Source: an uncultured delta proteobacterium (GTDB lineage Bacteria; Myxococcota_A; UBA9160; JAFDET01). From it: DNA of 64,000 bases. The stretch is from assembly GCA_947259215.1 (NCBI GenBank), contig CAMYLJ010000013.1, positions 1-64,000 of the forward strand, written 5' to 3'. Made by a program: the position numbers and the translations under genes. Shown piece by piece: positions 37,631 through 45,888 of the stretch. Within the stretch, counting starts at the first letter, position 1. Every line of letters starts with the position of its first letter. The notes beneath the pieces are model-generated. The model was not told where the DNA came from, did not search any database, and was given only the letters and a program-made list of their open reading frames with translations.

Positions 37631-38010
37631 CGCACTACGGGCGCAAACGCGGGCGGTCGATGAGCAGGACGGGAGGAAGGTCCGACCATGCTTGCGAACC
37701 GCCGCTCACGTGCCACGCCGACGAACGCGCCGCGTCCCGGTCCGGGAGCCGCCTCCCAGCGCCCGGCGTCGGGCGTCTCCCGAGGCGCCGGAATCCCGAC
37801 AGGGAGCGTCGGGAATCCCGAGACGCGGAGACCGGCCGCTGCCGCCCGAAGCGGCCGCAATCGGGCCCTTTCCCACCCGCACGAGCCGATCGGAACCGCT
37901 GTCGAGGCTGATGGGGCCCTCACGCAGAAAGCCTTGCTGGTTCGCGGGCTTCGGCACACCCGTTGCACAGGTGTGAAGAAGCTCGTCATGGAGACGACTC
38001 GGAGGTGACC
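37631..38010. other. Intergenic region, no gene seen
   Basis: The rest of the 501-bp gap between the channel gene and the next plus-strand gene. Reading frames here have no plausible start sites or protein features. It contains an inverted repeat TCCCGAC-N7-GTCGGGA (37794-37814) inside a duplicated GGAATCCCGA motif, and GGAGG (38001-38005) for the following gene. No promoter is convincing. Confidence 0.4.
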
Positions 38011-38379
38011 ATGCGCAAGCCCATCACGTTCCTGATCGCGATTTCCCTGGCGGGGACCCTCTCGGCGGCAGACGCCGAGGCCGGCTCCTGCGGCAGCAAC
38101 TTCCTGGCCACCCTGATCGCCTGCCCGCTCTGCGGCGAGGCCGCGGCATCGGCCACGAAGCAGTGCTTCGAAGACCAGGCGGCGCGTCGCCGCGAGGCCC
38201 GCTGCGCCGAGATGAGCAGCTGGTCGCCGGAGTACCACGACCTGCGCGTCGCCAAGGTGCGTTACGAGCTGAACCACGGTCGCGGTCAGCGCTCGGATCT
38301 CTGGCGCAACAAGTACACCGAGTACATCGAGCTGGCCGAGCGCTGCCAACCGACGCAGACCGCGCGCGTGGAGAACTGA
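38011..38379 (+). CDS. Small exported Cys-containing protein, unknown
   Basis: A 122-residue protein with a signal peptide (MRKPITFLIAISLAGTLSAADA). The mature part has six Cys (SCGSNF, ACPLCGE, QCFED, RCAEM, RCQPT) and an Arg-rich helix, so it is probably disulfide-stabilised in the periplasm. GGAGG sits 5 nt before the ATG. A hairpin (38390-38410) lies 11 nt downstream of the stop. I recognise no family; it could be a small helical envelope protein. Confidence 0.68.
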   Translation: MRKPITFLIAISLAGTLSAADAEAGSCGSNFLATLIACPLCGEAAASATKQCFEDQAARRREARCAEMSSWSPEYHDLRVAKVRYELNHGRGQRSDLWRNKYTEYIELAERCQPTQTARVEN

Positions 38380-38389
38380 CGGCTGCGGC

Positions 38390-38410
38390 AGCCCGGACCG
38401 CATCCGGGCT
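38390..38410 (+). terminator. Hairpin after the small exported protein
   Basis: AGCCCGGA-CCGCA-TCCGGGCT, a perfect 8-bp stem with a 5-nt loop, beginning 11 nt after the stop codon. There is no T-run, so it may be a 3' stabilising hairpin rather than an intrinsic terminator. The following 206 bases to 38616 hold short GC-rich inverted repeats and a good ribosome-binding site (GGGGAGGAAGG) for the next gene, but no gene. Confidence 0.45.
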
Positions 38411-38616
38411 GGCCGCCGGCGTCCAGGGCAAGCGCCTGGAGACGCCCGATCGCGAGCGACGCCAGGCCGGATCCCGCCCGTCCCGCTGGAGAGCCGGGAA
38501 GAGGTCGCTCCGAGCCGTAGGACTCCCGCCATGCCGGGGGGCAATTCCCGGTTGTACTCCGCCGATGCCTGCTCCAGAATGCGCGCTGGGCATCCGCCCT
38601 GGGGAGGAAGGTTTCG

Positions 38617-38997
38617 ATGGACTCCGCCAGTCACCACACACGGCGCTGCGTCGCCGGCCTCGCGCTTCTCGTGTCCCTGCTGGTGGCCGCGCCGGCGCTG
38701 GCCCAGGTCGACTACCTCAAGAACTCGGGGAACCGCTTGGGTGTCGGCCTGAACGGCATCGTCACCGGCGTAGCCGACCCGTTCGCCTCCAGCGTCCAGC
38801 CCCCGGAGGGGTTCAGCGACCTCCCGGGCGGCGTGGTGATCCAGTACCCCCTCGGCCTGCTCCAGGGGACGATGCTCGGCGTCTGGCGGATCATCGGGGG
38901 TGGCTTCGATCTCGCCACCTTCTGGGCTCCGTTCTCGCTGTCGAGCCCGGAGCCCCGCTTCATGCTCATCCCCGGTGTGGAGCACGACGGCTTCTGA
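38617..38997 (+). CDS. Exosortase-system-associated protein, TIGR04073-like
   Basis: A 126-residue exported protein (signal peptide to about residue 29, ALAQ). The mature part matches my memory of the TIGR04073 pattern: RLGVGLNGIVTGVADPF, then a hydrophobic GLLQGTMLGVWRIIGGGFDL, then a Pro-rich end around FSLSSPEPRFMLIP. The family occurs in genomes that have PEP-CTERM/exosortase systems, which agrees with three PEP-CTERM proteins in this window. The biochemical role is unknown. GGGGAGGAAGG precedes the ATG. Confidence 0.65.
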   Translation: MDSASHHTRRCVAGLALLVSLLVAAPALAQVDYLKNSGNRLGVGLNGIVTGVADPFASSVQPPEGFSDLPGGVVIQYPLGLLQGTMLGVWRIIGGGFDLATFWAPFSLSSPEPRFMLIPGVEHDGF

Positions 38998-39017
38998 CCT
39001 CCCGGCAGCTGCGGGTC

Positions 39018-42000
39018 CTACCCGGGGCTGGATGCGGCGGAGCTCTCGTTGCGCAGGCCCAGGCTCCGCACCAGGGCGAAGACCACCGGAATCACCACCA
39101 GGGTGAGGAGGGTTGCGGAGACCAGGCCGCCGACCATGGGCGCGGCGATCCGCCGCATCGTCTCCGAACCCGTCCCCGAGCCCCACATGATGGGCATGAG
39201 ACCCGCGATGGTCGACGTCACCGTCATCATGATCGGCCGGACGCGCAGGCCCGCACCTTCGCGCACCGCAGCCAGCAGGTCCCCACGCGTCCGTAACCTC
39301 CCCTCGCGCTCGAAGCGGGACACCGCCTCTTCCAGGAAGACCAGCAGGATCACACCCAGCTCGGCGGAAACGCCGGCCAGCGCGATGAAGCCCACTCCCA
39401 CGGCGACGCTCAGGTCGTAGTCGAGGAGCCACAACAGCCATACCCCGCCCACCAGTCCGAACGGAAGCGTCAGCATCACGATCAGCACGTCCGAGAGCCT
39501 GCGGAAGTTCAGGTAGAGCAGGAGGAAGATGATCCCGACGGTGACGGGGACGACGACGCGCAGGCGGTCGGCGGCCCGCTCCATGTACTCGTACTGCCCG
39601 CTCCAGGCGATGCTGTAGCCCGCCGGAAGCTCGAGGCGGTCGGCCAGCGTCTTCCGCGCCCGCCCCACCCAGGTCCCCACGTCCACGCCGTCCAGGTCCA
39701 CGTAGATCCAGGCGTTGAGACGGGCGTTCTCGCTCTTGATCGACGGCGGGCCCTTGCGGATCTCGAGCTTCGCGAGCTGGGAGAGCGGAACCTGGGCGCC
39801 CACCGGTGTGGAGACCAGGACGCGGCGCAGCATCGGCAGGTTGTCGCGCAGCTCGCGCGAGTAGCGCAGATTGACCGGATAGCGCTCGAGCCCCTCGACG
39901 GTCCAGGTGACGTTCATCCCGCCGATCGCGGACTGGATCACGTCCTGGACGTCAGCGACCGTCAGGCCGTAACGGGCGATCTCGCGCCGGTCGATCTCGA
40001 AATCCAGGTAGTTGCCTCCGACGACCCGCTCCGCGTACACGCTGAGCGTGCCGGGCTCGTTTCGCAGGATCGCCTCGATCTCCTCGCCCAGCTCCTGCAG
40101 CACGGCCAGGTCCGGACCGGCGATCTTGATGCCCACGGGCGTCTTGATGCCCGTGGAGAGCATGTCGATCCGGGTCTTGATCGGCATGGTCCACGCGTTG
40201 GTGACACCGGGCACCTTCACGGCCGCGTCCATCTCGGCGATCAGCTTCCGGATGGTCATCCCGGGCCGCCACTGGTCGCGGGGCTTCAGGGTGATGGTGG
40301 TCTCGATCATCGAAAGGGGCGCCGGGTCCGTCGCGGTCTCGGCGCGCCCGATCTTTCCGAAGACGCGGTGCACCTCGGGGAACTGGCCGATCATGCGATC
40401 GGTCTGCTGCAGGATCTCCCGCGCCTTGGTGACCGAGATGCCCGGCAAGGTGGTCGGCATGTAGAGGAGGTCGCCCTCGTCCAGGGGCGGCATGAACTCG
40501 GAGCCGAGCTGTCGCAGCGGCACGATCGTCGCCACGAGGACGAGGCCCGCCCCGACGAGGACCCAGGCCCTGCGACGCAGGGCGAAACGGATCACCGGCG
40601 CGTAGGCCCGCAGCAGCCAGCGATTGAGGGGATTCTTCTCCTCCGGAACGATCCGCCCCCGGATGAACCACATCATCAACATCGGCACCGCCGTGATCGC
40701 CAGGACGGCGGCCCCGGCCATGGCGTAGGTCTTGGTGTACGCCAGCGGCCGGAAGAGCCGTCCCTCCTGGGCCTGCAGGCTGAAGACTGGCAGGAACGAA
40801 ACGGTGATGATCAGCAGCGAGAAGAAGAGCGCCGGACCCACCTCGGTCGCGGCGTCGATCAGGATGCGCTCCCGGGGCTTCCTGCCCTCGTCCCGCTCGA
40901 GATGCTTGTGGGCGTTCTCGATCATCACCACCGCCGCGTCCACCATGGCGCCGATCGCGATGGCGATCCCTCCCAGCGACATGATGTTGGCGTTGATGCC
41001 CTGCTGGTACATGATGACGAAGGAGATCAGCACGCCGAGCGGTAGCGTCAGCACGGCGACGAAGGCGCTTCGCAGGTGGAAGAGGAAGACGACGCAGACG
41101 AGCGCGACGATCAGGATCTCCTCCACCAGCTTCACGCGCAGGTTGTCCACGGCGCGCTCGATCAGGCCGGAGCGGTCGTAGACCTCCACCAGCTCCACGC
41201 CCTCGGGAAGGCCGGCCTCGAGGGTGCGGAGCTTCGCCTTGACGTTGCGGATGACCTCGAGGGCGTTCTCGCCGAAGCGCATCACGACCACACCGGCGGC
41301 GACCTCGCCCTGTCCGTCCAGGTCCGTGAGGCCCCGGCGGAGCTCCGGCCCCAGGTGGACGGAGGCCACGTCGCGGATCAGGACGGGGGTGCCGCGGCCG
41401 TCGGTCCCGATGGCGATGCTCTTCAGGTCCTCCAGGGACTTGAGGTACCCGAGCCCCCGGACCATGAACTCGCTCTCGGCCATCTCCACCAGCCGGCCGC
41501 CCACGTCGTTGTTGCTGCGTTGAATCGCCTTCCGGACCTGGGCCAGCGGAATCCCGTAGGCGGCGAGGGCGTTGGGATCGACCTCCACCTGGTACTGGCG
41601 CACGAACCCGCCGATGCTCGCCACCTCCGACACGCCGGGCACCGTCTGGAGCTCGTAGCGCAGGTACCAGTCCTGGATGGAGCGCAGCTCGGACAGGTCG
41701 TGCCGTCCCGTGCGATCCACGAGCGCGTACTCGTAGACCCAGCCCACACCCGTGGCATCCGGACCCAGGGTGGGTGTCACGCCGGCCGGCAGCCGACCCG
41801 AGACGAAGTTCAGGTATTCGAGGACCCGGCTGCGCGCCCAGTAGAGGTCCGTTCCGTCCTCGAAGATCACGTAGACGAAGGAGAAGCCGAAGAACGAGTA
41901 GCCGCGGACGACCTTGGCGTACGGAACCGCCAGCATCGACGTCGTCAGTGGGTAGGTGACCTGGTCTTCGACCACCTGGGGGGCCTGGCCGGGGAACTCG

Positions 42001-42152
42001 CTGAACACGATCACCTGGACGTCGGAGAGGTCCGGGATCGCGTCGAGCGGCATCCGGTAGACCGCGTAGCCGCCCCACACCAGTAGGGCGACGATGCCCA
42101 GCCCCACCAGGAAGGGGTTGGTGGCAGAGCCCTCGATGATGCGCCGGAGCAC
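39018..42152 (-). CDS. cusA: Heavy-metal efflux RND transporter CusA
   Basis: A 1044-residue inner-membrane proton-driven pump for Cu(I)/Ag(I). Heavy-metal RND features are clear: N-terminal NPFLVGLGIVALLVWGGYA, the segment YSFFGFSFVYVIFEDGTDLY, and the helix-4 charged motif GAMVDAAVVMIENAHKHLE with the acidic proton-relay residues. There are two halves of six helices each with large periplasmic porter loops. Met pairs that carry copper in CusA fall in the second periplasmic loop. The start is GTG, 3 bp after the cusB stop. It forms the cusC-cusB-cusA operon on the minus strand. Confidence 0.94.
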   Translation of the reverse strand: MLRRIIEGSATNPFLVGLGIVALLVWGGYAVYRMPLDAIPDLSDVQVIVFSEFPGQAPQVVEDQVTYPLTTSMLAVPYAKVVRGYSFFGFSFVYVIFEDGTDLYWARSRVLEYLNFVSGRLPAGVTPTLGPDATGVGWVYEYALVDRTGRHDLSELRSIQDWYLRYELQTVPGVSEVASIGGFVRQYQVEVDPNALAAYGIPLAQVRKAIQRSNNDVGGRLVEMAESEFMVRGLGYLKSLEDLKSIAIGTDGRGTPVLIRDVASVHLGPELRRGLTDLDGQGEVAAGVVVMRFGENALEVIRNVKAKLRTLEAGLPEGVELVEVYDRSGLIERAVDNLRVKLVEEILIVALVCVVFLFHLRSAFVAVLTLPLGVLISFVIMYQQGINANIMSLGGIAIAIGAMVDAAVVMIENAHKHLERDEGRKPRERILIDAATEVGPALFFSLLIITVSFLPVFSLQAQEGRLFRPLAYTKTYAMAGAAVLAITAVPMLMMWFIRGRIVPEEKNPLNRWLLRAYAPVIRFALRRRAWVLVGAGLVLVATIVPLRQLGSEFMPPLDEGDLLYMPTTLPGISVTKAREILQQTDRMIGQFPEVHRVFGKIGRAETATDPAPLSMIETTITLKPRDQWRPGMTIRKLIAEMDAAVKVPGVTNAWTMPIKTRIDMLSTGIKTPVGIKIAGPDLAVLQELGEEIEAILRNEPGTLSVYAERVVGGNYLDFEIDRREIARYGLTVADVQDVIQSAIGGMNVTWTVEGLERYPVNLRYSRELRDNLPMLRRVLVSTPVGAQVPLSQLAKLEIRKGPPSIKSENARLNAWIYVDLDGVDVGTWVGRARKTLADRLELPAGYSIAWSGQYEYMERAADRLRVVVPVTVGIIFLLLYLNFRRLSDVLIVMLTLPFGLVGGVWLLWLLDYDLSVAVGVGFIALAGVSAELGVILLVFLEEAVSRFEREGRLRTRGDLLAAVREGAGLRVRPIMMTVTSTIAGLMPIMWGSGTGSETMRRIAAPMVGGLVSATLLTLVVIPVVFALVRSLGLRNESSAASSPG

Positions 42153-42155
42153 CGC

Positions 42156-43694
42156 CTAGTCCCCGGTGTGCGGGTCGGGCATCACGTGCCCCTCGTGTCC
42201 GCCCGCCGGCGGCATCGCGTGCCCCGCGTGCGGGTCCTCCGGCTCCGGCATCACCGCGTCGGGCATCGCGTGACCCGCGTGCGGGTCCTCCGCTTCCGGC
42301 ATCGTCGCGTCGGGCATCGCGTGCCCCGCGTGCGGGTCCTCCGCTTCCGGCATCGCCGCGTCGGGCATCGCGTGCCCCGCGTGCGGGTCGGGGCTTTCGT
42401 CCCCGGCCTCGCTCTCCCCGAGCAGCTTCTGCACCGCCTCCCGCAGCCTGCTCTCGCTGTCGATCAGGAACTGGCCCGAGGTCACGACCTCCTCTCCGTC
42501 GGCGAGCCCGCTCCTGGCCTCCAGCCAGCCGTCTCCGGAGTCGATCCCGATCTCCATCTCACGCGGCTCGAAACGTCCCTCCCCCAGCGCGACGATGACG
42601 AGGTTGCGCTGGCCCGAGCGGATCACCGCCTCCTCGGGGACCGCGAGCACCCCGCGATGGATCTCGGTCTCGATCGTCACATTGGCGAACATGTCCGGCT
42701 TGAACGTGAGGTCATCGTTGGCGAGCTCGAGGCGCACCCGGGCGGTTCGCGTCTTCGGATCCAGGAATGGATAGACGTAGGTCACCTCCCCCTCGAACGT
42801 CCGACCCGGCAGGTAGCTGAGCTCGACGCTGCCCTTCTGCCCGACCTCGATCCAGGGCAGCTCGTACTCGTAGACGTCGGCGTAGAGCCAGACCCGCGAC
42901 AGGTCGGCGATCGTGTAGAGGTTGTCGTTCGAGCTGACCTCCATTCCCTTGCGCACCATCAGGTGGGTCACGACCCCACCCGAGGGCGCGTACAGGGTCA
43001 GGCTCTTGCGAACCTCCCCGGTCTCCAGCAGGCGATTCACGTCTCGTTCCGGGATGTCCCACAGCTCGAGCCGTCGACGGGTGGCATCGAAGAGGGCCTG
43101 CCCTCCGCCCGAGACGTCGGGGAAGGGGCTCTCCGAGGTCGTATCCCGGTAGCGGGCTGCGAGCAGCAGCTCCTCCTGGGTCGAGACCAGCTCCGGCGAG
43201 TAGATCTCGAGCAACGGCTGGCCGGGCTTCACCATCTCGCCCTCGTACTCCACGTAGAGGCGCTCCACCCAGCCCTGGATCTTGGTGTGGACGTGGTCGA
43301 CCAGCCGCTCGTCGTAGTCCACGCGTCCGACCGCACGAACCCTGCGCGCGAGGTCGCGGCGTTCCACTCGGCCGGTACGCACGCCGATGCTCTGGATCAC
43401 GTGGGGACTGATGCGGACCGCCCCGGCGTCGCCCGTGTCTGCCGCGTCGCCGCAGACCGGTACCAGGTCCATGCCCATGGGCGACTTCCCCGGCTCATCC
43501 CGCACGTAGGTGGGGTCCATCGGGGCCTTCCAGTATCGGGGCCGGGATCCGTCGGGACAGGCACCGTCTGCGGCCCGTGTGGCGCCGCCCTGCTGGGGAG
43601 CGCCGGAGGGCGCCAGCCAGCCGCGCCCGAACCACCCGAGCGCAACCGCCAGCACCGCAACCGCTGCCGCGGGAATCCAACCGCGCCGGCTCAT
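42156..43694 (-). CDS. cusB: CusB-type membrane fusion protein with His/Met repeat tail
   Basis: A 512-residue periplasmic adaptor of the Cu/Ag pump. After one N-terminal membrane anchor comes a heavy-metal-binding segment (YWKAPMDPTYVRDEPGKSPMGMDLVPVC). The adaptor domains follow: VRAVGRVDYDERLVDHVHTK, lipoyl half-motifs and a beta-barrel with VPEEAVIRSG. Unusually, the C-terminus adds four DPHAGHAMP units in 17-residue repeats, a likely metal-binding tail absent from E. coli CusB. The start overlaps the cusC stop (ATGA). Confidence 0.93.
   Translation of the reverse strand: MSRRGWIPAAAVAVLAVALGWFGRGWLAPSGAPQQGGATRAADGACPDGSRPRYWKAPMDPTYVRDEPGKSPMGMDLVPVCGDAADTGDAGAVRISPHVIQSIGVRTGRVERRDLARRVRAVGRVDYDERLVDHVHTKIQGWVERLYVEYEGEMVKPGQPLLEIYSPELVSTQEELLLAARYRDTTSESPFPDVSGGGQALFDATRRRLELWDIPERDVNRLLETGEVRKSLTLYAPSGGVVTHLMVRKGMEVSSNDNLYTIADLSRVWLYADVYEYELPWIEVGQKGSVELSYLPGRTFEGEVTYVYPFLDPKTRTARVRLELANDDLTFKPDMFANVTIETEIHRGVLAVPEEAVIRSGQRNLVIVALGEGRFEPREMEIGIDSGDGWLEARSGLADGEEVVTSGQFLIDSESRLREAVQKLLGESEAGDESPDPHAGHAMPDAAMPEAEDPHAGHAMPDATMPEAEDPHAGHAMPDAVMPEPEDPHAGHAMPPAGGHEGHVMPDPHTGD
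42159..42389 (-). repeat. 51-bp tandem repeat encoding the CusB metal-binding tail
   Basis: Three near-identical 51-bp units (42237-42389) plus a partly diverged fourth (42159-42236), all in frame inside cusB. Each unit encodes DPHAGHAMPDA-MPE-E with two His and two Met. Units differ by single codons (DAAM, DATM, DAVM), which indicates recent unit duplication. Confidence 0.85.
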
Positions 43695-44989
43695 CGCAAG
43701 CTCTCCCCCAAGGCCGCCTCCAGGCCCGCGAAGGCCCCGCGCCGGTCTGCGCGCGCCCGCACCAGCCGCAGCTCCGCCTCCAGCAGACTCACCTGGCTGT
43801 CGATCAGGCTCAGGAAGTCCACCTTGTCCACCTCGTAGCCGGCCCGGCTCGCCTCGAGCGACTGGCGGGTCTGGGGTACGAGTCCTGTCTCCAGCAGCGT
43901 CGCCTCCGCGTCGGCGCGTCGCAGCTCGGCGAACAGCGCCGTCACCGCATCCCCCAGGCGTGCCCGCGCCGAGCGATACCGGGCCTTGGCCCGCCGGTGG
44001 AGGGCGTCCCGCTCCGCGACGCGGGCGCGCCACTTGGAGCGGTTCACGGGCAGCCGGATGGTCAGACCGGCCGTCACGAAGTCGTCCCCGTCGACGGGAT
44101 CGCTCACGACGCGCTGCCGGATCCGATAGCCGAACCCGAGATCCACGTCGGGATACCCCTCGAGCTCGGCCACGCGACGGAGCCGCTCGGCCTCCTCCAC
44201 GCGGGCGCCGAGCGAGCGCAGGAGCGGATTGACGTCCTCCAACCGGGCGAGCAGCTCCTCCAAGCGGGGTATGGCCTCGGTCCCAGCCAGCTCCGTCGTC
44301 CGGCCCAGACGTGCGCCGGGTGCCAGGTCGAGCACTCCAGTCATCGCGGCCTCGCTCGTCACGATGGCGGCTTCCCGCTCGAGCCGCTCGTTCAAGAGCT
44401 GCGTGAGTCCCACCTGGGCCCGCAGCACGTCCTGCTGGAGACCGGTACCCACGCGGTACTTCGCCTCCGCGATGCGAGTCAGCTGGCGCAGGAGCTCGAT
44501 GTTCCGGTCGGTGATGTCCAGGGCGCGCTGGGAGAAGCCGAGCTCCGCCCAGGCCCGCTCCACCTCCGCTGCGATCCGGTGACGCCGATCCTCGAGTGTA
44601 GCGAGGGCAGCTTTCTCGCCCGCCTCCGCCGCGTGCTTGCGATTGCCGAGCAGCCCCGGGAAGGGGAGCTTCTGCGCCAGGGTGAGCTGCTGGCCGGACA
44701 GCGGAGTGGAATTGAAGTCGAACGAGCCGATGGGGAGGTTGCTGGCCTGATAGGCGAACCGGGGATCGTCCAGGGCGCCCGCGGGTACGATCCGCTCCCG
44801 GGCCGCGTCGGCGGCCGCCGCCTCGGCGGCGATGTCGGGATTCGCTGCAGCGGCCCGCTCCAGGCACCAGTCGAGTGACAGCGGCGTGGGCGGCAGCGCG
44901 TCCTGCGCCGCCACCGGGGCCACTCCGGCGGTCGCCAGGATCGCGCCCAGCGAGAGCGACGAAGCCCATCGGCCAGCCAACTTGCCCAT
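43691..44989 (-). CDS. cusC: Outer-membrane efflux factor (TolC family), CusC
   Basis: A 432-residue outer-membrane channel of the Cu/Ag efflux complex. Signal peptide (about residues 1-29), then two outer-membrane-efflux repeats rich in long amphipathic helices: PLSLDWCLERAAAANPDI, QLTLAQKLPFPGLLGNRKHA, FGYRIRQRVVSDPVDGDDF and GYEVDKVDFLSLIDSQVSLL. There is no lipobox cysteine at the N-terminus, unlike E. coli CusC. The ATG at 44989 is preceded by a purine-rich GGGGGAAGGG. First gene of cusCBA; the perfect inverted repeat at 45010-45034 lies in its promoter region. Confidence 0.92.
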   Translation of the reverse strand: MGKLAGRWASSLSLGAILATAGVAPVAAQDALPPTPLSLDWCLERAAAANPDIAAEAAAADAARERIVPAGALDDPRFAYQASNLPIGSFDFNSTPLSGQQLTLAQKLPFPGLLGNRKHAAEAGEKAALATLEDRRHRIAAEVERAWAELGFSQRALDITDRNIELLRQLTRIAEAKYRVGTGLQQDVLRAQVGLTQLLNERLEREAAIVTSEAAMTGVLDLAPGARLGRTTELAGTEAIPRLEELLARLEDVNPLLRSLGARVEEAERLRRVAELEGYPDVDLGFGYRIRQRVVSDPVDGDDFVTAGLTIRLPVNRSKWRARVAERDALHRRAKARYRSARARLGDAVTALFAELRRADAEATLLETGLVPQTRQSLEASRAGYEVDKVDFLSLIDSQVSLLEAELRLVRARADRRGAFAGLEAALGESLR

Positions 44990-45009
44990 GCGCCCTTCCC
45001 CCTCCAGGC

Positions 45010-45034
45010 CGTAAGGGACCGTGATCCCCTTACG
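45010..45034. promoter_or_regulatory. Perfect inverted repeat in the cus divergent promoter region
   Basis: CGTAAGGG-N9-CCCTTACG: two perfect 8-bp arms with a 9-bp spacer, 21 bp upstream of the cusC start codon and ahead of the divergent membrane-protein gene. The site differs from the CsoR operator found at 48548-48564 (ATACCC-N5-GGGTAT). It could be bound by a separate metal regulator or be recognised as promoter DNA. Confidence 0.5.
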
Positions 45035-45102
45035 TGGGGAGCCTGCGGAAAGTGACTGCGAAAGAACGTCACTCGACGTGCGGTGGCGGCGTACTCCGGG
45101 TG

Positions 45103-45819
45103 GTGAACAGCACGAAGGCCGAGGAAGGCGTGGCTTCCCCGAGGGAGGTCCGGGAGAGCGTGCGACAGGGTATCCGGGACGCCCTGGGGGCCGAGCTCGA
45201 GCGGACGAGTTCGTCCACCGCCCGGCGCCTCGCCCTCGCGGCCGTGCTGGGGCTGGCCGGGGCGATCGGCGCCGTGGTCCTCTTCTCCGTCGGCTCCCTT
45301 CACGGCGCGCACGGCTGGCACCTGGCCGTCTGCGCTTCAGCCTGGGCCGGACTCCTGGTACACCTCTTCTCCGTGGTGCTGCTGCGGATCCGCGCAGGCC
45401 CGGTCCACGTGGCGCAGGCGGCCGCCCTGGCCCTGGTGGGCTTCGCACTGGCCGCGGTTCTCGGACTCGTGTGCCCGGATCCCCACTACCTGGACTGGTG
45501 GGGCTCGACGTCGCTCGGCCGCCTCAGCCACGGCCTGCTCGGCAGCGCGGGCAGCGCACTCTGCCTGGGCCTCTGCTCCACCCTGCTGATCGGAGGGGTC
45601 GCGTCGGCGACCCTCACCCTGCGCGGGGTGAGGTTTCGCAGCATCCACTTGCCCGCAGCCCTGCTGTTCCTCCTGCTCTGGCCCGCAGTCGTTCTGCAGT
45701 CCGTGGAGACGCCGATCGCGGTCGCCGCGCTGTGGTCCGTCGGCCTGATGGCGGGCTCGCTCGTCGGCGTACGGCTGGGATTCCGGCCGGTTCGCGGCTG
45801 GCTCGAGCGCACGCTGTAG
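45103..45819 (+). CDS. Multi-helix membrane protein, possibly NrsF/DUF1109-like
   Basis: About 238 residues: a short charged N-terminus (REVRESVRQGIRDALGAELER) followed by six predicted membrane helices. It has a central motif LVCPDPHYLDWWGS and a C-terminal LFLLLWPAVVLQSVETP. The layout recalls DUF1109 (NrsF-type) anti-sigma factors, which are six-helix proteins controlling ECF sigma factors, sometimes in metal responses. The resemblance is by topology and a few residues only. The start is uncertain: GTG at 45103 or in-frame GTG codons at 45052 and 45034. It is divergent from cusCBA and convergent with copA. Confidence 0.6.
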   Translation: MNSTKAEEGVASPREVRESVRQGIRDALGAELERTSSSTARRLALAAVLGLAGAIGAVVLFSVGSLHGAHGWHLAVCASAWAGLLVHLFSVVLLRIRAGPVHVAQAAALALVGFALAAVLGLVCPDPHYLDWWGSTSLGRLSHGLLGSAGSALCLGLCSTLLIGGVASATLTLRGVRFRSIHLPAALLFLLLWPAVVLQSVETPIAVAALWSVGLMAGSLVGVRLGFRPVRGWLERTL

Positions 45820-45888
45820 ATTCCGGCGGCGGCGCAGGCGATGCGCGCCGACCCGCACGGCTCATGGGTCGCCTCCCCGGTGCCCGGG

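Noticed and set aside
38411-38616. Riboswitch (c-di-GMP or cobalamin type) upstream of the TIGR04073-like gene
   Set aside because: Several GC-rich inverted repeats are present, but the conserved sequence blocks of these riboswitches are missing.
42159-42389. CRISPR-like or regulatory tandem repeat
   Set aside because: The 51-bp units are in frame inside cusB, encode a sensible His/Met tail and have no spacers.
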